A stretch of 37,984 bases of DNA from assembly GCA_024688685.1 (NCBI GenBank), contig JAILDX010000033.1:1-37984 (forward strand). The letters are read 5' to 3'. Each line of letters starts with the position of its first letter. Position 1 is the first letter of the stretch. Source of the DNA: Saccharofermentans sp. GTDB taxonomy: Bacteria > Bacillota > Clostridia > Saccharofermentanales > Saccharofermentanaceae. The notes under the pieces are model-generated. The model had not been told where the DNA came from. It did not search any database and saw only the letters and a program-made list of their open reading frames with translations. Positions 7,269 through 15,309 of the stretch are shown one piece after another. The position numbers and the translations under genes were made by a program.

Positions 7269-8900
7269 ATGAAGAATGTCCTGATCATCGGAAGCGGAAT
7301 ATCCGGTCTCTCCTGTGCGATTTCATGTGCGGAACTTGGCATGAAGGCAACGATCCTGTCGCCGTATGTTTCGGAACGCGCCCAGTCGGTACTGGCGGCC
7401 GGAGGGATCAATGCGGTTCTCGATCATTCTGAGGACTCGATAGAGTCGCATATTGAAGATACATTAAAGGGCGGTGCTTACATAGCAGGAACAGAATCGG
7501 TAAAAGGACTCTGCACAAACGCTCCGGATGTTGTCAGGTGGCTCGAGAGACTGGGTACAGTTTTTACCAGAGAGAACGGAGAGATATCGAGGAGAGCTTT
7601 CGGAGGACAGTCGCATAACAGGACATGTTACTGCGGAGCTGCGACAGGGAAACAGATAGTTACTGCGCTTACGATGGAAGCGAGAAGGTTTGAGGGCAAA
7701 GGTCTGATAAGGCGTATGATCCGCTGCGATTTCTACAGTGCGCTCATAAAGGACGGCAGGTGTTACGGTGCGGTCGTATTCAATGAGAATACGGGAAAAA
7801 TGGAACTGATAAGAGCAGATGCGCTTGTCATTGCTGCGGGCGGACAGAATGCTCTGTTCGGAAAGACTACCGGTTCTCAGCTGTGTGACGGCTATGCCGC
7901 AGGCAGGCTCTTTATGCAGGGGGTGGATCTGAAGAATCTCGAGTTTATCCAGTACCATCCGACGACGATAAAGACAGTTCACAAGAAGATGCTCGTCTCG
8001 GAAGCGGCGAGAGGCGAGGGAGGCAGGCTTTATTACCTGGACGGCGACAGGCGTGTGTATTTCATGGAGGACAAGTTTGGCCCGGGCGGCAATCTGATGC
8101 CGCGCGACATAGTTTCAAAATGCATTTATGAGACTCATAAACAGGTTTATCTCGACGTAACTTTCCTCGGGAAAGAGACGATACTCAAAAAGATACCTGA
8201 GATATACGAGCTCTGTCAGAAGTATTACGGAATAGACATATCACAGGAAAGCATTCCGGTCGATCCGTCGGTTCATTTCTTTATGGGCGGAATTGCGGTC
8301 AGAAATAACCATGAGACGAACATAAAGGATCTGTATGCCGTGGGCGAATGTGCATCGATCTATCACGGCGCAAACAGGCTCGGAGGCAATTCGCTTCTGG
8401 CAGCTGCGTACAGCGGACGTGTTGCGGCAGCATCCATAGCAAAATCGGCAGAAGAAAAGACAGCATCAGATGATGAGTTTAAAGACGAGCTTAAAGCCGC
8501 TCAGGATGTTCTGACAAATAACGGTGGTACTAAGGATCGGTTAACAGTCAAATACGTTCGCGATATGCTGGCGCAGATAATGAACAGAGAACTCGGGATA
8601 GTCAGGTGCGAAGAAGAACTGAAGAAGGGAATAGAGGATATCGAGTACTATATCGGTGTCGCGGATGAGACAGTGCCCGATGATGCAGAACTGCCGTATT
8701 ATACCTATTCTCTTAAGGCGATCCTCGTTCTTGCAAAGGCAGTCCTGATATGCGCTCAAGAACGGAGGGAGAGCAGAGGCGCTCATCTGAGGAGTGACCA
8801 TCCCGAGACGGACGACGGGTTTAAGGCGCCTACCATTATTTCCTATGATGACGGCAGGTTTACGGTAACGTACGACAGGGAGGGCAGATATGAGAGTTAG
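7269..8900 (+). CDS. Fumarate reductase/succinate dehydrogenase flavoprotein subunit (non-covalent FAD predicted)
   Basis: A 543-residue FAD protein. The dinucleotide-binding motif is IIGSGISGLSCA (about 6-17). Active-site segments are SEAARGEGG, QYHPTT and HFFMGGI, with GANRLGGNSLL in the FAD domain. The C-terminal helical domain contains RESRGAHLRSDHPETDD. These place it in the FrdA/SdhA/NadB family; the neighbouring iron-sulfur subunit favours fumarate reductase over aspartate oxidase. In the FAD-attachment segment the His that binds FAD covalently in SdhA/FrdA is Gln39 here (RAQSVLAAGG), so FAD should be held non-covalently. Loss of that His in E. coli FrdA favours fumarate reduction over succinate oxidation, consistent with an anaerobe. 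The next gene overlaps its end by 11 bases. Confidence 0.9.
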   Translation: MKNVLIIGSGISGLSCAISCAELGMKATILSPYVSERAQSVLAAGGINAVLDHSEDSIESHIEDTLKGGAYIAGTESVKGLCTNAPDVVRWLERLGTVFTRENGEISRRAFGGQSHNRTCYCGAATGKQIVTALTMEARRFEGKGLIRRMIRCDFYSALIKDGRCYGAVVFNENTGKMELIRADALVIAAGGQNALFGKTTGSQLCDGYAAGRLFMQGVDLKNLEFIQYHPTTIKTVHKKMLVSEAARGEGGRLYYLDGDRRVYFMEDKFGPGGNLMPRDIVSKCIYETHKQVYLDVTFLGKETILKKIPEIYELCQKYYGIDISQESIPVDPSVHFFMGGIAVRNNHETNIKDLYAVGECASIYHGANRLGGNSLLAAAYSGRVAAASIAKSAEEKTASDDEFKDELKAAQDVLTNNGGTKDRLTVKYVRDMLAQIMNRELGIVRCEEELKKGIEDIEYYIGVADETVPDDAELPYYTYSLKAILVLAKAVLICAQERRESRGAHLRSDHPETDDGFKAPTIISYDDGRFTVTYDREGRYES

Positions 8901-9567
8901 GATACTCAGACAGGAGTCTCCTGATAGCAGCCCGTACTGGCAGGAGTTTACTTATGAGTGCAGTGCGGATCAGACAGTTGCGGGAATGCTCGAGGAAATG
9001 AACAGCCTCGATGATCTGAAGGATGCTGAGGGGAAAAAGGTCCCGCACATCATCTGGGAATGCTCTTGTCTTCAGGGAATGTGCGGTGCGTGCGCAATGG
9101 TCATAAACGGACAGCCCGCTCTGGCTTGTGAGACATTTATCCGTAATATCAAAGGCGATCTCATCACGCTGGAACCACTCAGAAAGTTCCCAACCATTAA
9201 GGACCTTGCCGTTGACAGGAGCATAATACAGGAGAAGCTCCTGCAGGAGAATGCATACATCGAGGAGTATAAGGGCAGTGATTCCAAGGAATACGATCAC
9301 CAGTATCTTGCGGGGAAATGCCTTAAATGCGGCCTTTGTCTCGAAATATGTCCCAACTACAAGGGAAGCAGACGTTTCTACGGGGCGGCTTTCGCCAACG
9401 ACTGCTATCTGATAGAGACGAGAAGTGATGTTCATAAGAAGGATATCAAGAAGTCCTACGATGACCATTTCGCGGCCGGGTGTTCTAAATCCCTGGCCTG
9501 CGTGGATGTCTGTCCGATGAAGATCCCGACACTTGCGTCCATGGCAAAGATGAACCGCATCAAGTAG
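8890..9567 (+). CDS. Fumarate reductase/succinate dehydrogenase iron-sulfur subunit
   Basis: 225 residues. The N-terminal ferredoxin-like domain has a 2Fe-2S ligand set at Cys60, Cys65, Cys68 and Cys80. The C-terminal part has CLKCGLCLEICP (Cys144, 147, 150, 154) and CSKSLACVDVCP (Cys198, 204, 208), matching the 4Fe-4S and 3Fe-4S motifs of FrdB/SdhB. It carries electrons between the membrane anchor and the flavoprotein. The start overlaps the flavoprotein gene by 11 bases and has a GGAGGGC site, indicating coupled translation. It is the last gene of the three-gene operon; the next gene has its own promoter. Confidence 0.93.
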   Translation: MRVRILRQESPDSSPYWQEFTYECSADQTVAGMLEEMNSLDDLKDAEGKKVPHIIWECSCLQGMCGACAMVINGQPALACETFIRNIKGDLITLEPLRKFPTIKDLAVDRSIIQEKLLQENAYIEEYKGSDSKEYDHQYLAGKCLKCGLCLEICPNYKGSRRFYGAAFANDCYLIETRSDVHKKDIKKSYDDHFAAGCSKSLACVDVCPMKIPTLASMAKMNRIK

Positions 9568-9569
9568 TA

Positions 9570-9598
9570 TTGATTAATCTGCTGTGTGGATATAAAAT
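9570..9598 (+). promoter_or_regulatory. Promoter for the HAD gene
   Basis: TTGATT (9570-9575), a 17-base spacer, then TAAAAT (9593-9598). The expected start point is about 9605, only about 3 bases before the ATG at 9608, so this transcript may also be leaderless or nearly so. No Shine-Dalgarno is present before the gene. Confidence 0.45.
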
Positions 9599-9607
9599 AT
9601 CGTGGTT

Positions 9608-10390
9608 ATGGACAAGAGTATTAAAGCTATATTTTTTGATGTTGACGGAACACTTCTGTCACATACACAGAATGATGTGCCTAAGAGCACACGCATCGCC
9701 ATTAGAGAACTCCGCAAGAAGGGAGTTCAGACGGTCGTTGCAACCGGCAGGCACATGGTAGAGTTTGAACAGCTTCCCGTCGGGAATATCAAGTTCGATG
9801 CATATCTCACGCTCAACGGCAATCTGCGCCTTGATACAAACCGCAAGGTCTATGCGGGTACTCCAATTGATAACGGCGAGATGGAGATACTGGCAAGGAT
9901 ATTTCAGGCGCGCAAGGTCCCGTTCGTCCTGATCGGTGAGCAGGAGCGATATATTAATTATGTCAATGAGACTGTTATAAAAACTCAGGAGGAGACAAAG
10001 GGAACTGTTCCTTCTGTCGGAAAGTATAAGGGAGAGAAGGTCTATCAGATCCTTGCCTTTGTTCCTGAACGTGAGAAGGAGATCCTTGATAATCTTCTTG
10101 ATGAATGTCAGATTACGAGCTGGAACGATACAGGTATCGATATAATCCCCAGGGAAGGCGGTAAATCCGCAGGTATCCGGAAGTATCTGGAGGAGACCGG
10201 GATCACAAGGGAAGAGATCATGGCTTTTGGAGACGGCGAGAATGATATCGAGATGCTCAAATTCGCCGGGATAGGTGTCGCCATGGGCAATGCGTCAGAC
10301 GAGGTTAAGGCCGCAGCCGATTACGTGACCGATACGGTCGATCAGGACGGTATTGCCAAGGCGCTTAAGCATTTCGGACTGATCGACTGA
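9608..10390 (+). CDS. Cof-type HAD-superfamily hydrolase
   Basis: 260 residues from ATG 9608 (an in-frame GTG at 9602 is also possible). Motif I is FFDVDGTLL with nucleophile Asp11 and acid/base Asp13. Motif II is VVATGR and motif IV GDGENDIEML. The large cap between motifs II and III places it in the Cof (type IIB) subgroup, which usually dephosphorylates sugar phosphates, nucleotides or related metabolites in the cytoplasm. The substrate cannot be predicted. It lies 6 bases ahead of the XRE regulator and probably shares its transcript. Confidence 0.9.
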   Translation: MDKSIKAIFFDVDGTLLSHTQNDVPKSTRIAIRELRKKGVQTVVATGRHMVEFEQLPVGNIKFDAYLTLNGNLRLDTNRKVYAGTPIDNGEMEILARIFQARKVPFVLIGEQERYINYVNETVIKTQEETKGTVPSVGKYKGEKVYQILAFVPEREKEILDNLLDECQITSWNDTGIDIIPREGGKSAGIRKYLEETGITREEIMAFGDGENDIEMLKFAGIGVAMGNASDEVKAAADYVTDTVDQDGIAKALKHFGLID

Positions 10391-10395
10391 TTCTT

Positions 10396-10740
10396 ATGAC
10401 AATCAGCGGGCGCATTTTCAGATTACTTGATAAAAAGGGAATGACGCAGAAGGAGTTCTCGCGTTTGACAGGAATCCCTTCAAGCACGATAAGCGACTGG
10501 AAAAAGAAAAACACAAATCCTGCAGCCGATAAGATCATGGATATCTGCTATGCGCTTGATGTAACGCCGGAGCAGCTTCTTACAGGTGTCGGCATTGATG
10601 ATCCTACTGAAGATATGAAGACCGAGCAGGAGCAGAGACTCAGCATTACGGACAAAAGACTCCTCAGGGAATACCATCAGATGAGATCTGACCAGAAAAT
10701 GATGCTCTATAAATATATAGAGTCTTTGAAAGATATTTGA
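10396..10740 (+). CDS. XRE-family transcriptional regulator
   Basis: 114 residues. The N-terminal Cro/CI-type helix-turn-helix (about 5-60) contains MTQKEFSRLTGIPSSTISDW, with the recognition helix at the serine/threonine-rich end. A charged C-terminal tail (about 75-114) may mediate dimerisation. It follows the HAD gene by 5 bases and precedes the HTH-HD hydrolase gene, which itself begins with a degenerate regulator-like region. It is probably a local repressor; its target is unknown. Confidence 0.88.
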   Translation: MTISGRIFRLLDKKGMTQKEFSRLTGIPSSTISDWKKKNTNPAADKIMDICYALDVTPEQLLTGVGIDDPTEDMKTEQEQRLSITDKRLLREYHQMRSDQKMMLYKYIESLKDI

Positions 10741-10784
10741 TAAAATATGTGGTGACAGTTTTTTTGCGGAGATGAGTATTTACT

Positions 10785-11633
10785 TTGGCTACAGATTTTA
10801 ACAGGAAAGCATTTATTGAGGCTGTTGAAGCCCGTAATCTTACGGCCGGGGCGCTTGCTGAAGCAGCGTCTGCCGATGAAGAGACAGCTATGGCATGGAT
10901 GTCAGGCGATAAGGACCCCGATGTTTATGAGCTGATGAAGCTTTCAAAGTTTATGAAGGTTCCTTTTGCACTTGTAGCAGGACTCGATGACAACCCCGCT
11001 TATGACTACAGCAAGGATTACAGGGCAAGGCTTTTCCGTGAAGAGAACATGTTTGGCAGGATGATGGACAGTGCTGCCGAGTTTGGTCTCGAGGAAACAT
11101 ATAAGGCTCTCGGCTATATGTGTGAACGCCATATGGGCCAGTTCAGGAAGCAGAGTATCAGGACGGAAGATAAGGTTCTCTACATCAATCATCCGCTTAC
11201 CATGGCGTGTCAGGTGCTTGCCTGCGGGATAAGGGACGATGTTCTTATCGCATCTATCCTTCTTCATGATGTCGTAGAGGATACGGAAGATGAGATAAGC
11301 GATCTTCCTTTCAGCGATGAAGTAAAGCACCTCGTGGATCTGGTGAGCCGCAATGGCAAGACGGTCGATGAATACTACGACAACATTGCAAAGAACGGCA
11401 AGGCCTGCCTGATCAAGATCACAGACCGCTGTAATAATGTCTCGACGATGGCGGGCTGTTTCAGTGAAGAGAGCATGAAGAGATACATAAAGGAGACGGA
11501 GGAGTGTGTTCTTCCGCTGATAGATATAGTTAAGCACGATTATCCGGAATATAAGGATATCGTATTTCTCGCGAAGTATCACATACTGAGCGTAATAGAG
11601 ACTATCAAGGCTCTTACGGGTTATGGAGGGTAG
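10785..11633 (+). CDS. HTH-like domain fused to a RelA/SpoT-type HD hydrolase
   Basis: 282 residues from a TTG start (GGAGA about 12 bases upstream; no in-frame ATG). Residues 1-65 look like a degenerate XRE-type HTH. Residues about 100-280 form an HD domain with the metal and substrate residues of (p)ppGpp hydrolases: His136 (INHPLTMA), His161-Asp162 with Glu165-Asp166 (LLHDVVEDT) and Asp214 with Asn217-218 (KITDRCNN). No synthetase domain is present, so it resembles a small alarmone hydrolase. It could instead act on another nucleotide. An HTH-HD arrangement suggests a regulator that responds to or destroys a nucleotide signal. It is followed 5 bases later by the MATE fusion gene. Confidence 0.8.
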   Translation: MATDFNRKAFIEAVEARNLTAGALAEAASADEETAMAWMSGDKDPDVYELMKLSKFMKVPFALVAGLDDNPAYDYSKDYRARLFREENMFGRMMDSAAEFGLEETYKALGYMCERHMGQFRKQSIRTEDKVLYINHPLTMACQVLACGIRDDVLIASILLHDVVEDTEDEISDLPFSDEVKHLVDLVSRNGKTVDEYYDNIAKNGKACLIKITDRCNNVSTMAGCFSEESMKRYIKETEECVLPLIDIVKHDYPEYKDIVFLAKYHILSVIETIKALTGYGG

Positions 11634-11638
11634 TATTA

Positions 11639-13411
11639 ATGACAGGTCATATTAATGATTCGGCACTGATAAGAAAACTGTTCTTTAAGCTGCTTCCAAT
11701 TCAGATACTCCTGATCGCCATTGGTTCGATCAACGGTATCGTTTCGGGTCTGTTTGCGACGAACATGGTCGGAAGCGAAGCGATGAGTGCGGTAGGTCTT
11801 TTCAATCCTATCAACATGTTTATCGGAGCGGTCTGCGGTCTGCTCGTCGGAGGTTCTCAGGTCGTATGCGGTAAGTTCATGGGTAAGAACCAGGTCAGCA
11901 AGACAAACGGTTACTTCAATCTGTCAATCGTACTGGGTATCCTTCTTGGAGGTGTTCTTACCGTGGCCGTAGTCCTGATGGGCGTGTTCGGTCTTACCGG
12001 ATTCTTTACGAAGGATCAGGTTGTTGCAGATCATCTTAAGAGCTATATGATCGGTCAGGGCGTGGGAGTAATCCCTTTATATCTCGGTCAGCTCATGGCA
12101 GCATTCCTCTCTCTTGAAAGACAGTCAAAGAGAACGATCATTGCAGCCGTATCGTTTATCGTTGCCAATGTTATCCTGAACTTTGTATTTGTTTATTGGC
12201 TCAGGCTTGAGGCATTGGGACTTGCTCTTGCTTCTTCACTTGGAATGTGGGTGTTCTTCCTCGTTCAGGCTCCGTATTACTTCACAGGCAAGTCTGCGAT
12301 GAAACTGAGTTTCAAGAACATCGACTGGCGCGGAACGCGCGAGATCTTCAAGATCGGTGTTCCCGCTGCAGCAGCAAATGGATATATGGCGGCCAGAGGC
12401 GCGATAGTCAACAAGCTCGTCGAGGTATACATCGGCAGCGCAGGTCTTTCCGCTTTTACGGCTGTAAACACAATGCTTGCACTGTTCTGGGCGATCCCTA
12501 CCGGCGTTATAGCGGTCGCAAGAATGCTGATGAGTATCAGTCAGGGCGAAGAGGACAGAAAGACTCTGAAGGATGTCATGAAGATAGGTCTTATAAGATG
12601 CATGATCGCTCAGATCATAATTACTGCTGTTCTTATCCTCCTGGCACCCATCTTTACGAAGATGTACTATCAGGATTCCGCAACGGATGTTTACCAGATG
12701 ACACTGGCAGGCTTCAGACTTCTGCCTTTCTGCATGCCTCTTGCACTGATATCGCAGATGTTCGTATGCAGTGGACAGGTATTTGAGAGGCAGACATTTC
12801 TCCACTTTATGTCAATATTCGACGGTGTGATCTTTGTAACCGGCTTCTCAGCGCTGCTCACTTCTGCACTTGGAATGGACGGTGTTTATTATGCAAACAT
12901 CCTGAACGGCGTCGGCCTGCTATTTATCATATTCATCTTCTCGATCGTTCATATGAAGCGCTTCCCGAGAAGACTTGACGACCTCATGATGATACCTGAT
13001 GATTTCGGTGTTACCGATGACCAGAGAATCGATATTTCGATCAGGAGTATCGAGGATGTAGTCAATATCTCCCAGACGATCCAGAATTTCTGTCTTGAAC
13101 GCGGGATAGATGCGAAGAGAAGTTATCTCGCTGCTCTGTCGATGGAGGAGATGGCGGGCAATGTCGTCGAACACGGATTTACAAAGGATAAGAAACATCA
13201 TTCCGTTGATGTAAGGGTCATCCACAAGGACGACAATGTCATCCTGAGACTCAAGGATGACTGCGTTAAGTTCAATCCTGAGGAGAAGCAGAAGATCTTT
13301 GATCCCGAACTCAAGTGGAAAAATATCGGTATCCGTACCATTTATGGTCTGGCAAAAGACATCAAATATCAGAATATGATGGGACTTAATGTCCTTACTA
13401 TCAAGTTCTAG
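11639..13411 (+). CDS. MATE-family transporter fused to an RsbW-like ATPase domain
   Basis: 590 residues. Residues about 1-450 form a twelve-helix MATE (MOP-superfamily) antiporter, which would export a drug or metabolite using a cation gradient. Residues about 455-590 are a GHKL/HATPase domain of the anti-sigma-kinase type, with the N-box EEMAGNVVEHGF and LKDDCVKFNP. The join is in frame without a stop, and the frame is continuous, so the fusion is real in this sequence. A good GGAGGG site precedes the start. The ATPase domain may bind or phosphorylate an anti-anti-sigma partner, coupling transport to gene control; that is inference. The HD-GYP gene follows after 18 bases. Confidence 0.88.
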   Translation: MTGHINDSALIRKLFFKLLPIQILLIAIGSINGIVSGLFATNMVGSEAMSAVGLFNPINMFIGAVCGLLVGGSQVVCGKFMGKNQVSKTNGYFNLSIVLGILLGGVLTVAVVLMGVFGLTGFFTKDQVVADHLKSYMIGQGVGVIPLYLGQLMAAFLSLERQSKRTIIAAVSFIVANVILNFVFVYWLRLEALGLALASSLGMWVFFLVQAPYYFTGKSAMKLSFKNIDWRGTREIFKIGVPAAAANGYMAARGAIVNKLVEVYIGSAGLSAFTAVNTMLALFWAIPTGVIAVARMLMSISQGEEDRKTLKDVMKIGLIRCMIAQIIITAVLILLAPIFTKMYYQDSATDVYQMTLAGFRLLPFCMPLALISQMFVCSGQVFERQTFLHFMSIFDGVIFVTGFSALLTSALGMDGVYYANILNGVGLLFIIFIFSIVHMKRFPRRLDDLMMIPDDFGVTDDQRIDISIRSIEDVVNISQTIQNFCLERGIDAKRSYLAALSMEEMAGNVVEHGFTKDKKHHSVDVRVIHKDDNVILRLKDDCVKFNPEEKQKIFDPELKWKNIGIRTIYGLAKDIKYQNMMGLNVLTIKF

Positions 13412-13429
13412 AGAGTGTGATAAAGGGAA

Positions 13430-15124
13430 ATGGTAACTCAGTTTTATGAGATAAACTTCTTGATATCAGTTGCGTTGCTGCTTCTGTATTGCTTTATATG
13501 GCACAAGCATTTTGATGTTCATCTCACGCTGATCTTCGGTATCATTCCTTTATCAAATCTTGGTTACGTATTTCTGGCGCACTCCACAAATCTGGAAGAG
13601 GCGATATTAAGCAACCAGATAATCTATCTCGGCGGATGCTTCCTGCCCCTGATGATAACGTTCTGTGTACTTGAACTCTGTCATATCAGTTTTAACAGGT
13701 TATTCAGGGTCGGCATAATCGCGCTCTCAGCAGTCGCATATGCAACGGTGCTGACCATAGGTCATACAGACCTGTTCTATACAGAGGTCTCCTTTGATGA
13801 TTCCAGGGGATTCGGAAGCCTTATAAAGTCATACGGAGTGATGCATACCGCATTCTATTTCGTTATAGCCATACACTTCCTTATCAGCATCGTAGTCCTC
13901 TTCCACAGCTATTTCACGCGCAACGACGTATCAGGAAGGATCATTCTCCTCCTGTTCATACCCGAGTTTTTCGCGATGGTGGCATATGTTGTTATCAGGT
14001 GGCTGCCGATAGATATCGAGCTTGTTCCTGTATCCTATAACATTGCACTGTTTGTTTTCATAAGGATCGCATTCCAGCTGGGCATTTACGATATAAACGA
14101 CTCGGCAATCGACTCTATAGTCGAGAAGGGCAATACAGGCTTTGCTTCGTTTGATTACACATTCAGATATATTGGAAGCAACGATACTGCTCAGAAAATG
14201 ATCCCTGAACTGAAGAAGATCAGGGTGGACCAGAGCATAAATCATAATCCGGACTGCAGGATGATCTACAACTGGATCATGGAGTTCAAGAGCAATGTGA
14301 AGAAAGACAAGTTCCGTTTCGAGAGGAATGACAGGCATTATCTCGTCGATATCAATACGCTGTACAGCGGCTGGATCAAGATCGGATATCAGCTCATCAT
14401 CACAGACGATACCGAGGAACAGAAGAGACTCAAGATGCTCGAGCAGCTTAGGAAGAGTCTCGAGATAAGGGTCAAGGAGAAGACTAAGCATATCATCGAA
14501 ATGCATGACAACCTCATTATGAGTATGGCAACGATGGTTGAAAGCCGTGACAACTCCACAGGCGGTCACATCAAGAGAACGAGTGTCTGTGTAAGGTTCC
14601 TTGTTGAGGCCATGATGGAATCGCGTTATCCCGGTGTTACCAAGGAGTTCAGCGCAGATGTTATAAAGGCAGCACCGATGCACGACCTCGGCAAGATAGC
14701 GGTCCGTGATGATATCCTGAGATTCAATGGCAGATACAATAAGGAGCAGTATGATGAAATGAAATCTCATGCTGCGGAGGGCGCAAGGATAGTCCACGAG
14801 ATCCTTAAAGATACAGATGACGAGAGCTTCAAGACGGTTGCGGAAAATGTTGCTCACTACCATCACGAGAGATGGGACGGATCAGGTTATCCCGAAGGTC
14901 TGAAGGGGGAGGATATCCCTCTCGAAGCGAGGATCATGGCGATCGCAGATGTATATGACGCACTTGTCAGCAAACGCTGCTACAAGGATAAGATGTCGTT
15001 TAAGGAAGCGGATTCCATCATCATGTCAGGTATGGGAACCCAGTTCGATAAGAGTCTTGAGCCTTTCTATGTTGAGGCGAGACCAAAACTCGAAGAGTAT
15101 TACATGAGTTCTGACGCGGAATGA
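13430..15124 (+). CDS. 7TM sensor HD-GYP domain protein (putative c-di-GMP phosphodiesterase)
   Basis: 564 residues. Residues 1-225 form about seven membrane helices like the 7TM sensor module of some histidine kinases. Residues about 230-340 look like a PAS-type domain, followed by a coiled coil (about 330-365). The HD-GYP domain (about 365-560) shows HDLGK at about 418, HHERWDGSGYPEGLKG at about 478-493 and the metal-site residues of active enzymes. It would cleave cyclic di-GMP (or a related dinucleotide) at the inner face of the membrane in response to an outside signal. It is the last gene of the run that begins with the HAD gene. Confidence 0.9.
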   Translation: MVTQFYEINFLISVALLLLYCFIWHKHFDVHLTLIFGIIPLSNLGYVFLAHSTNLEEAILSNQIIYLGGCFLPLMITFCVLELCHISFNRLFRVGIIALSAVAYATVLTIGHTDLFYTEVSFDDSRGFGSLIKSYGVMHTAFYFVIAIHFLISIVVLFHSYFTRNDVSGRIILLLFIPEFFAMVAYVVIRWLPIDIELVPVSYNIALFVFIRIAFQLGIYDINDSAIDSIVEKGNTGFASFDYTFRYIGSNDTAQKMIPELKKIRVDQSINHNPDCRMIYNWIMEFKSNVKKDKFRFERNDRHYLVDINTLYSGWIKIGYQLIITDDTEEQKRLKMLEQLRKSLEIRVKEKTKHIIEMHDNLIMSMATMVESRDNSTGGHIKRTSVCVRFLVEAMMESRYPGVTKEFSADVIKAAPMHDLGKIAVRDDILRFNGRYNKEQYDEMKSHAAEGARIVHEILKDTDDESFKTVAENVAHYHHERWDGSGYPEGLKGEDIPLEARIMAIADVYDALVSKRCYKDKMSFKEADSIIMSGMGTQFDKSLEPFYVEARPKLEEYYMSSDAE

Positions 15125-15139
15125 TATTTATGCTATAAT
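15109..15139 (+). promoter_or_regulatory. Extended -10 promoter of the RT-RNA cassette
   Basis: TGCTATAAT (15131-15139) is a perfect extended -10 element. A weak -35 (TTCTGA, 15109-15114) lies in the end of the HD-GYP gene. The start point should be about 15146, a few bases before the closing stem of the structured RNA. Confidence 0.6.
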
Positions 15140-15145
15140 AATCCG

Positions 15146-15300
15146 GCAAACGGGAAGAGAATGCCTTTTGGTGCCTGTGGCGGGCCCGGCACGGCTTGTA
15201 TCAGAGCTTCGCAGGCAGCGGAGCCGTGTACGGTCTGGTATATTCCACATACAGGTATGTGGAATTTAACGATTTCTCTTCCTGTTTTTATTTTTATTTT
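15146..15300 (+). ncRNA. Structured leader RNA of the reverse transcriptase
   Basis: An approximately 155-base region with extensive self-complementarity. A long-range closing stem pairs 15151-15161 with 15274-15284 (11 pairs, one G-U). Inside are a hairpin 15171-15175/15188-15192, which competes with 15190-15196/15222-15228, an inner GCTTCGC/GCGGAGC pairing (15206-15212/15218-15224), and a near-perfect 11-bp hairpin (15242-15252/15255-15265). The closing stem is followed at once by a U-rich run (15285-15300), so most transcripts may terminate here, releasing a small RNA with read-through into the RT gene. No homologous Rfam family is recognised. Its position and shape suggest a template or cofactor for the RT. 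Confidence 0.6.
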
Positions 15301-15309
15301 GAGGTGCGC

